64,000 bases of DNA from Ridgeia piscesae. Lineage: Eukaryota; Annelida; Polychaeta; Sabellida; Siboglinidae. The notes below the pieces were generated by a model. That model was given only the letters and a program-made list of their open reading frames with translations, made no database searches and was not told the origin of the DNA. Positions 27,720-40,803 of the stretch are shown piece after piece (position 1 is the first letter of the stretch; each line of letters opens with the position of its first letter). The stretch lies in the NCBI GenBank assembly GCA_025642075.2, contig JAODUO010000073.1, forward strand, positions 427,001 to 491,000, read 5' to 3'. A program made the translations under genes and the position numbers.

Positions 27720-30545
27720 ATGTCACTGTGGCAGCATCAAGGGCGGTTGATGTATGGAACTCCCAACATCTCTCGGCCAGCCACAGCAGAGACAGATATT
27801 TTGCGCCTGTCTTGATATGTTCTTCCCGGTGTGAGACTGGTATTTGTTCCCCGAAAGAGTGCTGCTAGTAACTTGTAAAAGCCAGTGGCACGTCAACACG
27901 TTTTGCTGGCAGCTTCCATGAAACGTACAACTGCACGAAACTCCATACCGGATCGACAGTCGCCCGGGTTACCAAGGACCGCGCTGCTCGACCCCACTTC
28001 CGTCGACTGTGGAAAATCAGCTGGGGGGGAAAAAGTCAAAGAAGACAACTACTGACAATTGGACAACGGAACGTCAGGACTCTCCTCGACCGAGAAGAAG
28101 CTAACCGACCAGAAAGACGTACGGCACTAGTAGCAATGCAACTTGCCAAATACAACATCGACATTACCGCCCGGCCTATGTGAAACAAGGTTCTCAGAGT
28201 CTGGTAGTCTCAAATACTCTTTCTTCCGGAGTGGCAAACCCAAAGGAGAAAGAAGGGAGACCGGAGTGGGCTTTGCTATCAAAAATGATATCGTCACAAT
28301 GTTGACAGAAATGCCACGACCAGTAAGTAACAGAATCATGACGACGAGACCACCTCTGAGCAAGAACAACTTTTCTACAGTGGCATCTCTCGTACAGATA
28401 AGCTACTGCTGATAGGACACTTCAATGCGAAGAAATAAAGAGAAATTTACAAGTGGCCCTTGGTCATGGACAAACATGGGATTGGGAAATGCAACTCCAA
28501 TGGCGAGCTTCTACTGGCTCTGTGCTCTGAGTTCGAACTGATAGTGACGAACACCATGTTCAAGCAGAAGGATAAACACAAGACCACCTCGTTCCAGACA
28601 CTGGCATATGATCGACTTTATCATCACGAGGTGTCGGGATAAGATGGACATCCACAGCACCCGAGCCATGCGTAAAGCTAACTGCTGGACTGATCACCAG
28701 ATGCTGAGGTCAAAGGGGCTTTCAGAATACGAAAAAGCACAACAGGCAAGGGACAAGTAAGCCGACCAAGCTCAACACTGCACAACTAAGTACTGTCAGC
28801 CATAGGGAGAGTTTTGAGCAGGAGATGGACAGTGCTCTCGCCTAATGGGAGGAAAAGGAACACTCAACAACAGACGAGGAATGCGCAGTTCTGCAGCAGG
28901 TCGTGTACAGCGCATTACCAAGACAAGCCTCGATGGGATTCCAACCATGGATGAGATGGCTAGAGTAATCGCCGGCCTGAAAAATGTCAAAGCACCTGGG
29001 GGGGTGGGGTGGAATTCCTGCAGAAGTATGAAAGCACGGAGGAGACAATCTGTTCAGCAGACTGCACCAACTAATCACCAATGCATGGGAGGTGGGGTCT
29101 GTACCACAAGCATGGAAGGACGCCAGCATTGTAACCATTTACAAGAAAGGTGATCGAGCAGATTGTGGGAACTATAAAGGAATCTCTCTTCTCTCCGTAG
29201 CAGACAAGATCTTCGCGAGGATCCTCCTCAACAGACTATCTACCCACATAACACCAGAGGTAGTTCCGGAGACACAATGTGGCTTCAGAGGTAACCGGAG
29301 CACCGTGGATATGATATTCTGTCTCCGACAACTACAAGAAAAGTGCATTGAGCAGGACCGACCACTGTACATGGTATTTGTCGACTTCAGTAAGGCGTTC
29401 GATACAGTTGGGAGGACCGGACTACGACAGCTACTGAGGAAGTATGGCTGCCCAGAGAAGTTCACAACAATGATCGAGGCACTACAACCGGAATGATGGC
29501 GAATGTTAGTGTTGGAGGGGAAGTCTCGGAATCGTTCAGTATCACAAATGTGGTCAAGCAAGGTTATGTACTGGCCCCCACGCTCTTCTCCATCTTCCTA
29601 TCAGCAATGCTCGACGAGGCTTTCCGAGACATGGGGGATGGCGTCTACATACAGTCCAGACAGAGCGCTGACCTATTCAACGTCGCACACTTCAGAGCGA
29701 AGACCAAAACTACTCGGATACTGATGAGAGAGCTGCTATTCGCAGATGACAGTGCACTGGTTGCACACTCTGCTGAAGAGATGCAGAAAATAGTGGATGC
29801 TTTCTCCGATGCGTCAAAGAAGTTCGGCCTGAAGATTAACATCAAGAAGACCGAGGTGCTGTACCAACCCAACTCTACAAGAACTCGAGAGGAGGATATC
29901 ATGGTTGATGGAAACAAGCTGAACTCTGTTCTGGAATTCACCTACATCGGAAGCACTATATCAAGTAATGGATGCATAGACGATGAAATACAGAGGAGGA
30001 TGGCCAAGGCTAGTACATCTTTCGGCCGACAACGCCAGAGACTCTGGAACAACCACCATGCGGGTTAAAGGCAAGATATACCGTGCAATCGTGCTGTCCA
30101 CCCTCCTATATGGAGCCGAGGCCTGGACAGTGTACAGACGACAGGTGAAAAAGCTGCATGCCTTCACGATTCGACATTTGCGTTTGATCATGAGGATAAC
30201 CTGGATGGACAAAGTGACAAACAAGAAATACTCGAACGGACAGGGCTGCCATCTATGGAAGATCTTCTGATCAAAAAGAATCTCCGGTGGATTGGACACC
30301 TCTGAGGATGTCACCAGACAGACTACCAAAGCAGGTTCTCTACTCTCAACTGTCTTCTGGTCACATAAAGAGAGGGCGCCCTCGTCTCCGGTTCAAGGAT
30401 ACCGCCAAGAGAAACCTGAAGCCGAGAGACATAAAGATCGACTCATGGACATCACTCTCACAGCAGAGAGATAAATGGAGAGCAACAGTCAAGTGATGGA
30501 AGCAGTCTTTGTCGCTTCGCGACCGACAGCATGATGATGATTATG
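27720..30545 (+). mobile_element. Second LINE, APE endonuclease and RT, decayed
   Basis: Plus-strand fragments in correct order. Endonuclease: 'ETRFSESGSLKYSFF' and 'GVGFAIKND' near 28180-28290, then 'HGIGKCNSNGELLLALCSEF' near 28474-28533 after an internal deletion, resembling 'craniofacial development protein 2-like' LINE proteins. Reverse transcriptase: 'ASIVTIYKKGDRADCGNYKG', 'VFVDFSKAFDTVGRTGLRQL' and 'LLFADDSALVAHS'. C-terminal part: 'LSTLLYGAEAWTVYRRQVKK'. A one-base loss near 29490 shifts the frame between 'EALQP' and 'MMANVSVGGEVSES', and more stops and shifts follow. The 3' end is a GATGAT-type tail (30528-30550). Clade not assigned. Confidence 0.9.
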
Positions 30546-30550
30546 ATGAT

Positions 30551-32413
30551 GCATGTACGTATTAATTTACGTACGTACGAACATACGTACGCATATACGT
30601 ATGTATATATGCATGCATGTGTGTGTAGGTAATTTTTTAATAAATGGTTATGTCCTTGCTGCGTTGTACGTGATCATTCCGGTACAAAACATATACCCCG
30701 TTAGTATCATAGCTAATACAATTAAAATTTTAGTATTGATGAAATATTATAAATATCATTTATACACAATGGAATTAAAGAGTTTGTGGTCCAATACTGA
30801 GTCACTTTTAGTAACTCATGAGAATTGTGGAATTTCGAATTTTTTCTAGCCTACTGTAAAATAACTTTTCTAAGACGTTTAAAAGAATTGTGGAATTTCG
30901 AATCCTCTCAAAAATTAAAATGAGATTTTACAGTCATGCATCCTGTGAATTGGGTGAGTAGGGCACACGAAAGCCAGTGGCAGGGCTTAGAAAATACCAC
31001 ATTTGTTTGTACACTGGTTGACACATTTGCTTTAATTCCATTATTCATCTTCACCCCAGGTATATTTACATTATGAACATATTACATCTTAACACACTTT
31101 TTAACCCAACGAAGCAACCCGATTTACACGAACATACGCACTATGTCTCTCACGGCAGTACCGTACTGCGAATATTAATTTTTGCTTCTACATCCCAAAC
31201 ATTGCATGTAACACGACCAAAGTGTGCCTGAAATCACCCAAAATAATATCGCATGACCGGAGGCCAATCATACTCCTCGTGAGCGTTTTTCATTGGCTGA
31301 ACTTCTAAGGGAAGTTTGGCAGATGCGGATGGCTGGTACTGACATAATCAGCAGCAGCGACCCCTGGCGCGCATTGACGTATATAATGCGAACTGATCAT
31401 TGGCAAATGGACAGCTGCGTCGATCTCGTCTTAACTGCGTCTCATCGCACACGGAGTTTTAAATATGACGCCGTCGAGAAGAGTACACTACAAAGTTAAG
31501 ATGTTTCAGAAAATCAAAAATGTTTGAACATCGAAACTTGCTCGAAATTGCTCGAGATATGTTCAAGACGCCTCTCGTGGCGTTTTGAGGAGCACGCACA
31601 CCAGGGAGGGAGATGCATTTCGCGCGAGTCTACTTGGTGTCACAGGCAGGACCTTATAAGAACAAGAATAGCCGGCTGACAATAAGGTAGTGCCTCAAAT
31701 AAAAATCTAACAGGCCTGAATGTTTTGCCAAAGCGCAGTCTGGATGCGCGCCTAGACGAGACGCACAGAACTAGAAAGTGGCGCGAGATGCGTAGTAATA
31801 CATTTTCAGATAATGCAAATTTCCTGAATGTCCACGCAACTGAATGTAATAAGATCGACTTCTATGGTCAACGTTCCATTGATAAACATTGGAGGAAACG
31901 GGGAACCACCTACGACGTGTGGCAAATGGATTGAAGTAAACTAGCGTTGTTTGAAGTAAACTAGTAAGGTAAGGATTTATGGCACGGTAGTTTGTCTATC
32001 ACGTGGCAGAGGCAGAAGGTAGCACCAACGTATGCAGGCCTTGTAAAGAGTGTTATGTTCACTGTTGAGCGTGCTGTCAATGGCAATCATTCTCAAGCGA
32101 CAGACACCGGCTGGTGACACCCGGTCCCAGGCCCAGGGTTGTCACCGCCGACACATGTCACAATAGTCGCCGACCGGGGTAAATCGGCATGCGGAAATCT
32201 AGGAAGCATCTTGATATAACCAGATTTTAATTTTTCATAAACACAACTGTATGCTGTAATTAAATGTAAAATTTTATACACACAACAATAACACTTCTGT
32301 TACTGTTACCAGTATAACCACCACCATAAACCGACTTCTTGACCTTTTTAGCATAATAAAAATAGCTATACGAGAGTGCCTTTGAGACTGACATGACATC
32401 AGCAGTGCCGATA
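30551..32413. other. Gene-poor spacer
   Basis: Starts with ACGT/TATG-rich low-complexity sequence (30551-30630). A 14-base direct repeat TTGAAGTAAACTAG occurs at about 31933 and 31950. No gene was recognised; short frames have no family resemblance. Confidence 0.4.
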
Positions 32414-32953
32414 ATCTTCCAGTTACTGGCCTTAATTATTAGGGTCTTTTCTAAACGAAACGTTTTTATCACCTTTTTCGACGTGTATGTATTTGGAATG
32501 TCATTCTACATCACTTCTGGTACAAAGAAGTCATGTTAATTTTTGTAATTGTGTTTTAGAGCAATGTTATGCCGTCAAGTCGATGTAAATAAGCCGATGT
32601 CACAGGGTGTGAGCAGATGGTGTACTCCAGACGCATCACGACTGCAAAGGCGATGTCTTGCGATTTACGAAAATGTCCCCAAAACTAAAGCTATATCATT
32701 AATTTTGATTCTGTATAATGCAGATTTATTTGTTTTAAACTTAAATTAAAAAAGAAAAATTATTGCTAATTGTTTTTTATTTTGACTTTGCCATGCACAC
32801 GCAAAACATCGCCTTTGCGGCTCTGATGCATCTGTCATGTGCCAACTGCTCACGCTCTGTGACATTGGCTTATTTATGTTGACTTGACAGCATTAAATTG
32901 ATCTAAAACACGATTTAAAAATATAATATCTGACTTCATTGTACTGGAAATTA
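32414..32953. mobile_element. Second copy of the 5.8-kb foldback MITE
   Basis: Aligns with 5761-6224: ATCTTCCAGTTACTGGCC, 'CAAAGAAGTCATGTTAATTT', 'ATGTCCCCAAAACTAAAGCT', 'CTGTATAATGCAGAT' and 'AACATCGCCTTTGCGGCTCT'. It keeps a longer left arm than the first copy. 'AGTCGATGTAAATAAGC' and 'AAAGGCGATGTCTTGCG' pair with 'GGCTTATTTATGTTGACTTG' and 'CGCAAAACATCGCCTTTG'. The whole element is thus a large palindrome. The right terminus is degraded. Confidence 0.75.
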
Positions 32954-32975
32954 TGGTAAGGGAAATGGGAGCGGA

Positions 32976-33048
32976 GTTCTGGGAGGGAAGGAGGGAGGGG
33001 AGGGAGGGAGGGAGGGAGGAGGGAGGGAGGGAGGGAGGGAGGGAGAAG
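32976..33048 (+). repeat. GGGA repeat, G-quadruplex-prone
   Basis: About 70 bases of GGGAGGGA with few interruptions on the plus strand. This gives many runs of three G separated by single A, an ideal G-quadruplex composition. Confidence 0.9.
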
Positions 33049-34384
33049 TTACAGAATAGTCACACTATAGAAACAGGGTGGACATGGATGTAAGATATGC
33101 ATTTCTCTCTAATGATTTTTTTGATCATTTATACTATAATTCTGAAAATATTGGTGTATCGTTTATCCTTTGCTAATGCCATAGTAACTAAATCTGAATC
33201 AAAGTGTTCCATGAAGTAGTTCCTGTTAATGTCCCTGTTTCCTCCAACACATGTTATGGTAAGTTATTTCTAGAAAATAATATTTAGACACACTGATTTG
33301 ATTTACTTAAACTTTTTATAAGGTGCCTCCTAAAAATTGCTATGGTAGTCTAAGAGGTGTCTCATGAGGCAGGAAGTACTGGCTTGTCGTCATCATCATG
33401 TCTTTGAACACGGTTAACCTGGGCTGATTGGTTCAACATGGCAGCTTGAGCTGATGGGAAAGAAGCAAAGTCATTGGTGACTTACACTTAAGAACAGTCA
33501 CAAAAAATGCATATTTCCTGTGTGGGTGTTTTCTTTAGGGAAGTGTGAAAACAGTCGTTGGGGGCTGGAAAAACTATGAGCTTCTACGACAGTTTGTGGA
33601 AAGTTTAAAATTCCAAGCCAGCTGCTGACAGTTGCATTTCATATTATGGTTACATGTGTACTTCCAAACTTTAATCCTGTTGATATAGGAGTGTGGTGGT
33701 GGTACTACACACAGTGCCTGGTAGTAGAGTTTCGTGTTAATTTAGTAAATAGCAAGTTGGGTTTGAGGAACTACCCTGATTATATCTAGGATAGTGTAGT
33801 CAGCATGTGAGAAGTTTGTTTGAATAACATATTCCATGTTGGTTTCAGATCTTTGAATAAATAACACTTCTTTCAAAATCAGCCACTACACTTCTACACT
33901 GTATTACCATAACATTACCCAGTGCATTGCCATTCAACATAATTATTGGGCTAATTTCATGAATAAAAAATTTGTGTCTAATGTTGCACATTCCTTTGTT
34001 GGTCACTGACAAAATAGACAATTTTTGAAAGGACTGGGACAGTTGTTTGAGCTTGAGGGAGATGGTCAGATGTGAATCAATCGTTTTCCTTTTGATGTAA
34101 GACATTCAAAACAGTGCTTGGTCCAGAACATTGTTGGTGTGGAGGAGTCATTGGTCATGGCACTCATGGGCAAGCAGTACTGGCAAATGCTGTTATCACT
34201 TGCATTTACAGGAGCCAATTTCATCACTTGGTAGCAACCTCTAAATAAAATTTTATTACACTGACATTTTGCCTGTCTGGGTACTTTTTCTAATGGCATA
34301 GTGGCAATGGCATATTACAAAATGAATGGTGTTGCTTTAGAGATTCACAACTTCCAAAGTAGGGAAACCAAACTAGAACATTTA
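33049..34384. other. Gene-poor spacer
   Basis: No exon, RNA or repeat that I can support. Confidence 0.4.
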
Positions 34385-34450
34385 TGTAGATTCAAATCCA
34401 GGTTCTCTTAGTTGACAGCACAAAGCTCTGACCACTGCAAACTATGACAT
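34385..34450 (-). mobile_element. SINE head fragment
   Basis: On the minus strand, GTGGTCAGAGCTTTGTGCTG followed by GGATTTGAATC (complement of 34389-34399) looks like a tRNA-type box A and a degenerate box B. The AT repeat beside it begins at 34457. No full element can be delimited. Confidence 0.45.
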
Positions 34451-34456
34451 GTTAAA

Positions 34457-34458
34457 TG

Positions 34459-34520
<62 letters not shown>

Positions 34521-34529
34521 TATATATAG

Positions 34530-34602
<73 letters not shown>

Positions 34603-34603
34603 T

Positions 34604-34657
<54 letters not shown>

Positions 34658-34673
34658 TTTATATTATATATAT

Positions 34674-34727
<54 letters not shown>
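34457..34727. repeat. Long AT microsatellite
   Basis: About 270 bases of TA repeats with sporadic single-base interruptions. A second AT run followed by GT lies at 35193-35260. Confidence 0.97.
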
Positions 34728-34730
<3 letters not shown>

Positions 34731-35185
34731 CAATAACTTTATTCCAAACTCAACAGGGCACATACAGCAAGTACATGTGACTCTGAGGTCCATATGTTGA
34801 CATTAGGCAGACAATATGTACAGTATGCATTCTGACCCAATGCTGTGTATATAATTTTTTTTTACATTTGTTTCAGTCAAGTGTTCACATATAGAAGCTT
34901 GTTCCAGAGTTTACGGATCCTGGAAGTGAATCTTAAGCTAGAAGTTAGAATGTCATTTAAAATACAGTTAACAGAGCTATCAAGTCTTACATAAATCAAT
35001 ACACCATATTCCTAATAACTGACTGGCAGCATTGTACATCAAACAGAGTGCATAGTAAGCTGGTACATATTTTGACATACCAATAAACAACTTAAAAAGA
35101 TTGTGTACTCCATAGTGTGAGCTTAACCTCTAGGGAGCACATGCTAAATTTTTGCAATATAATATTTCCTTGTACATTGTACATT

Positions 35186-35239
<54 letters not shown>

Positions 35240-35440
35240 GTGTGTGTGTGTGTGTGTGTATATGTGTAAATTATTGAATATTATTTTACACACACACCAT
35301 ATGCACGCACACCCGCACACACATACACACCAATAAATATGAATAACTGCAAATATATGTACAGTGACAGTTATGGTAGGCCTTTGACACTTTATGACAT
35401 CTGTGGAAAACGCTATGGCCTTGTTAAAATTCTAACAAAT
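34728..35440. other. Spacer with AT/GT run
   Basis: Starts 'TTCAATTCAATAACTTTATT', then unique-looking sequence; contains AT/GT at 35193-35260 and short CA runs to about 35330. No gene seen. Confidence 0.4.
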
Positions 35441-35444
35441 ATGT

Positions 35445-35560
35445 GGATGATGGCACCATGTGGTGTCGTGACGGCACCATGTGGTGTCGTGATGGCACCA
35501 CTTAGTGTCATGATGGCACCACGTGGTGCCATCATGACACCACGTGGTGGCACCACATGT
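35445..35560. repeat. Tandem GGCACCA repeat with 36-bp perfect palindrome
   Basis: 24-bp units of the type GATGGCACCATGTGGTGTCG end in a perfect 36-bp palindrome at 35505-35540 centred on CCACGTGG (E-box CACGTG). After the centre, the units continue in inverted orientation. The block is thus a tandem array that switches strand. Confidence 0.85.
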
Positions 35561-37391
35561 TGTTCCATCGGTGCAGTTGTAAACAGTCCAGACAAGCATG
35601 TGGTGCTTTGGCCTGGTTAAGTTAGAGCACCAACATACACCTTCTGAGTGGAGCCTCTGCTGTGTAGCCAATCAAGCGTGACAGTCGTGTCTGGTAGTTA
35701 GTTTGTCAATGTATAAATAGTGTTCAGGTTGGCTAAAGAAAAGGAGTATATCGTAGTATGTTGATGTTACAATGCCTGTTCATAAACCACGGCCACGACC
35801 CACAAGTTGTTGCTAAACCATCTTAATGGGTCATTTGCTAGAGGAAATGGCAATCAACTAGGATCAGTGATGTAAAAACATAAATGTGTCTGCATATCTT
35901 CAACAAGATAATAATTAATCTAGCAAATGTCTGGTACAATATACTTTATAGTAGTTGCAAATAGTTTGTTTTAACTGGTGAAATCAGATCCAGTGCTTTC
36001 CTGTATTGGCTTGTTGTGTGTGTTAGATTATGACACAGGCCAGACGAATGATTTATTCAAAAAGGTATATGAATTTGAAGCTGTGCTGAATAATAGCATA
36101 CATCATTTCATGTTAATCTGACGTTCTGTGTAATTTTGGATTTGGTCATTTTCTGTTTGATATTACAGAGATCTGTCTGGTGCATACACTCTGTCATTCT
36201 CAAATTGGTCTAAATTGCAGCAAATTTAACAGAGGAATATTGCATTAATCAGCATTTTTTCTTTCCATTTGTGGCTGTCGACTGCCTTCATTAGTAAACA
36301 GGTTGTTAAAATGAGGTAAACATAAAACTAGATATTTTGTGACAGATCCATAATTTTTGCATCTGGTACATGTATAACTATGTTAGGAAATACATTAATT
36401 TAATTTAACAGTTCTACCTGTAGCATTTTGTATAATTCCAAACTATATATCAAACTTATGTTCATTTTTGTCATTGTTAACTACTGATTGATTACATTAT
36501 TGTTTGTTGATGTTATGAGTCGGAAGGCATTAAGCTGTCAGGGAAGTAGAAAGGTTGACATGGTGTAAATATTTTGAAAGACTGACTAATTCATTGAGAT
36601 TTCATGAAATCATAAAGCTGTGACCACATCACCACACTATATAAAGACTACCCTGTCAGTTAATAGCACCCTGCTGGAAACAAATAGAACTAGAAGTAAA
36701 TTGAGGTTTAATCCCATTGTTAAAACACAACCTTTGTCATTTGTTTCATAATGCTAACAAGTAAGATGTGGCGACAATAAAGAAAGACATTGGTCCACTA
36801 GATGGATGGTTTTACAGGCACTGGTTGGTGATGAATGTAGGTCTCAAGTTGCAGTCCCATTAAACAAGTGCAAGGCCTGTCCATTGACACCAGTGGGTAT
36901 TGATCACAGAGATGGTTGTATAGTGTTGCATCTGGCAGCTGTCATTGAGTGAGGCAGATTGAGTTACACCCATATACCAGCAGGGACAGTGCTGTCGTGG
37001 CAGGGACCCAGGCGATTAACCTAAGTAAAATGATTTAACTAATTGTGGTCTGGTGACACGTCTGTGTTTGACGACCACATAATGTGTCAAAGACGACTTG
37101 GTTGGCCAGTAGTTTTGAGGTAAGTGTGTCGGTGCAGTTGACGCCGTAATTAGGTCCTTTGAGGTAGTTAGGTTTAGGGAGGTGGGATGGGGATGAGAAC
37201 GTGTACGTGTACGTGTACGTGTGCGTGTGCGTGTGCATGAACACACGCGTGCACATTAACACATATATTCTGTACTCTGGTTGTGGCCCAAGGCTGAAGG
37301 GAATCTTCTCCAACGTCCTCTGTTGTTGGCCGTTTTCTTTGCTTCATTCTGGTTCTCACTTATACATCACTTGTGTCTAACTTGTACACGC
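35561..37391. other. Gene-poor upstream region of SLC35B2
   Basis: A short ACGTGT/GCGTGT run lies at 37199-37250. SLC35B2 needs at least one upstream non-coding exon, since its first coding exon begins with a 3' splice site. That exon may lie here, but I cannot place it. Confidence 0.4.
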
Positions 37392-38163
37392 CTTTATGCA
37401 GGACCGAATTATTGCCAGTCACACATGTTTTGGTGGACACATGGATGTTAATTGTTAAGCCAGTTTACAAACTTTAAAATGTGTCTGATGACCTGAAATG
37501 GACTACAAACACACATGTGATGCCATTTACGCTTACTTCTTCAGGCATAACTGACAATATGTATGGTTTTGGAAGACCTGATATTGCATGTGCACATTGG
37601 CTAATGATAGTACTATAATAGACATGGAATATCGGTGCAAAAATCTTCATAAAGCTATGTTAGGAGCACATCAAACCAAAATGGTTTGTCAGTCTCAAAA
37701 TTGGGAAACAGTATTAAAATTGTCAACAGTTAAAATTTGGAAGCAGTACTAAAGTTGTCAATAGGTGGATGGCTATGCTAGGGAGGCACAGAATGATGAT
37801 AATTATGGTTTAAAATACACATAATATATGTGTAGTTGTTGGCAACAGTTACTGTGAATGGCATAGTTTTATGTAGAGACCCGTCTACCCATCATTTGGA
37901 TGGGTAAAAACGAATATGGACGGGTAGAAATATGATGGACGGGTTGTGGATGGGTAAAAAATGAAGGAGCAAAAAAAGATCTTCCAAAACCATAGATATT
38001 GTTAGTTATGCCTTGAAAGTGAGTGAATATTGTGTCACATGTGTGTTTGTAATCCATTTCAGGTCATCAGACAAATTTAAAAGTTTGTAAACTCACTTAA
38101 CAGTTAACATCCATGTGTCCACCAAAACATGTGTGACTGGCAATAATTGTATCCTGCATAAAG
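37392..38163. mobile_element. Foldback element with 187-bp inverted arms
   Basis: Left arm 37392-37578 and right arm 37978-38163 are near-identical in opposite orientation. For example GCCAGTCACACATGTTTTGG, GGACACATGGATGTTAA, GATGACCTGAAATGGA and GGTTTTGGAAGA all appear in both arms. They enclose a 399-bp centre containing 'GAGACCCGTCTACCCATC' and 'ATGGACGGGTAGAAATATG'. Partial copies lie at 8930-9095 and 19440-19500, so it is a dispersed family. No coding capacity was seen. It ends about 155 bases before the first coding exon of SLC35B2. Confidence 0.85.
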
Positions 38164-38319
38164 TCCTGGTGGCGTGATTACTTGCATTCAGTCACAGGAC
38201 CTCAGCAGGGTACTGCCTGTATTTATGTACAGCATAACAATGTGGATGGTTGTGACATTTTCCAGTTTGAACTGAGTATTTATGCCGGGACATTTAGGGT
38301 TTGTTTCGCTTGTTTCAGA

Positions 38320-40803
38320 ATGGGTGTCTTTCTAGTCGCGTTCCTCGTGGCCACCATCGTGTGCCAACACTTCTACGCAGCAGCTGAACCTCAGAATGAG
38401 GTTACTAACGGCACAAAGCCTTTAACTGGGATTCAGTGGAAAGAATTCTGGGTATTCCGCCTCCTCCTGAATCTGATTGGCTACGGCACAATCATTGTGC
38501 CCGGCTACCTGATCATCCGATACGTGCGGGGAACAGAACTGATTAAGCAGACTGGTACGTGTATTCCTGTGAGCAACATGCTTACAGAGTTGAGTTGAGT
38601 GAAGCAGAAACAACATTTTACAAAAGCATAATTTATCAAATAACATACATTAAAAAGGTGTAAAAACCCAGCTGTCAGCATTGGGAACTGTGTATACCGG
38701 TATATCCCGCGTGAATTGGAGAATCATGTTAATGTTGGTCCCATGGTTTGTCTGTTGCTTGGTTCGTGTCAGCTGGAAATGGTGAACCTTTCCTGAGCAC
38801 ATGGTTGTTGTCAGTTAACAACACCAGACGACCTGACCTGTGTGGAATGTGTAGTGTTTGTGTAGTTTATCTTCTCTTTACTGGAGTTCAACACCTTCCA
38901 TCTTACATATGAGATGATATGACCAGTATCAATTTGTTAGCAGCGTGCTGGTTTTATTTTTGAATATAATCTATTGCTGACATTTGCAGTTTTTAACACG
39001 TGTAGGTTTGTTCAGATATTTGACACAACAAGTCAAGGGTTACTGCTGCAAAGAGTCTTACTCTGGGTCATTTCTGTTAATGGGGCTGTGGAAGTGTGAA
39101 CCAACAAAGAGGTGGTCTGTTGTCATAATGTCATCCCAACATGTTACAACCATGTATGTGTCATTCAACCTATACCTGTCTAGGACTCTAGGTAGCCAGT
39201 TTTTAAACATTCTGTACAGCCAGTATGGGACTGATAGGTAATGTCTCTGTACCTGTTGAGGTTATCAAAACCTGTCATCGTAACCGAGGCTGTGCTGGTC
39301 AACCTCCTTCAATCCTTTGAAATTTATTGTAGCAGACTTTTTTGAAAATTGCTGTGAAGGTTAACGTAAGACTTTTTATGGTGGCTCCAATTCTAAGTTT
39401 TTATTTGCAGTGCTAAGTTTTATATACTTATAGATAAAAACTTTATGTTTTCACAATCCCACGGTGCCGACAGTAGATGATTTATTCTATTCATTCACTG
39501 TCTTTTGTGGCGTATGTGCACTTTACTGGATGTCAAATGTTATGAGACATCTGTGTCATATATATCATATATAACCTTAGTCATAACTTTTGAAAGGAGC
39601 CAGTTTTTTAATACAGCATGTTACGAGCTGCTGCGAAATAGCGTAGTTTGCGTTATTAATGTGTCTGAAAATGTGCATCTGTCTGCAGGGGGAGGATGTT
39701 TGCCGAGCCTGGTGCGGTCGTGTGTGGTGGGGACAGAGTATCAGACTGTGTCTCTGGAGGAGGCAGGGAAGTCAGCTGAGACAACGTCGACGGCAAAAGA
39801 ACGCACCGTGTTTCCGACATGGGTGAAACTATGCTGGTGTGTGTTTGGTCTTCTCGGGTCCTACCTGGTTTGGGGTTACCTGCAGGAGCGAATCATGACC
39901 CAGAAGTACAGGGCGGAAGAGGGCTTGGAGGGGGAGAACTTCAAAAATTCACTTTTCCTCGTGTTTATGAACCGCATACTGGCGCTACTGATTGGGGCGG
40001 TGTACATCATGTGCATGCATTTACCCCGCCACCACGCCCCCCTGTACAAGTACTCGTACAGCTCCTTCTCGAACATCATGAGCAGCTGGTGTCAGTATGA
40101 GGCACTCAAGTTTGTCAGTTTTCCCACGCAAGTCCTCGCGAAAGCCTCGAAGATCATCCCAGTCATGCTGATGGGAAAGGTCATGTCGAAAAAGACATAT
40201 CAGTGGTACGAATACATAACCGCCGTCATGATCTCCATTGGCGTGTGTATGTTTGTGCTGACAAGCCGTGACAGCGTCAAGGACCACGGCACAATAACGA
40301 CGTTATCAGGTGTCGTCCTTCTGGTGTTGTATCTCGCGTTCGATGCCTTCACATCGAACTGGCAGGGGGAGCTGTTTACCAAGTACAAGATGTCGTCCAT
40401 CCAGATGATGGTTGGCGTGAACCTCTTCTCCGTTCTCTTCACCGGTCTGTCGCTCATTGAGCAGGGCGGATTTTTCGAGTCAGTCGCCTTCATGGGGCGC
40501 CAGTCGAAGTTTATATTCGACGTTGTCCTCCTGTCGATATGCTCCGCGACAGGACAGCTCTTCATATTCTACACCATATCGCAATTTGGCGCCGTCGTCT
40601 TCACCATCATCATGACGACGCGGCAGGCTCTTGCTATACTTCTGTCTTGCATTGTCTTCCTTCATCCTGTCACCGCGGTCGGGATCCTCGGTGTCTTGGT
40701 CGTATTCATGGCCGTCTTTGTCCGTGTTTACTGCAACTACCGAATCAAGGCGAGGGCGAGGATGGCCAAGGCAGCACCTGGAGTGGCAACAGCAAAGATT
40801 TAA
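38320..40803 (+). CDS. SLC35B2: PAPS transporter 1 (SLC35B2-like)
   Basis: Golgi membrane antiporter bringing 3'-phosphoadenosine 5'-phosphosulfate into the lumen for sulfotransferases. Two coding exons, 38320-38554 and 39689-40803, joined in phase 1, giving 449 aa (human form about 432). The first coding exon opens with a splice site (TTTCAG at 38313-38318) two bases before the ATG, so at least one non-coding 5' exon lies upstream. Residues 1-20 are a hydrophobic segment. Family landmarks are 'WVFRLLLNLIGYGTIIVPGY', 'YLVWGYLQERIMTQKY', 'FVSFPTQVLAKASKIIPVML', 'YLAFDAFTSNWQGELFTKYK', 'SATGQLFIFYTISQFGA' and 'IIMTTRQALAILLSC'. About ten membrane segments are visible, with a basic C-terminal tail ('RIKARARMAKAA'). 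The second exon is GC-rich against an AT-rich setting. Confidence 0.96.

Noticed and set aside
28127..28412. Possible host gene similar to craniofacial development protein 2
   Set aside because: That similarity comes from a LINE endonuclease; the fragment sits in order with reverse transcriptase remnants and is broken.
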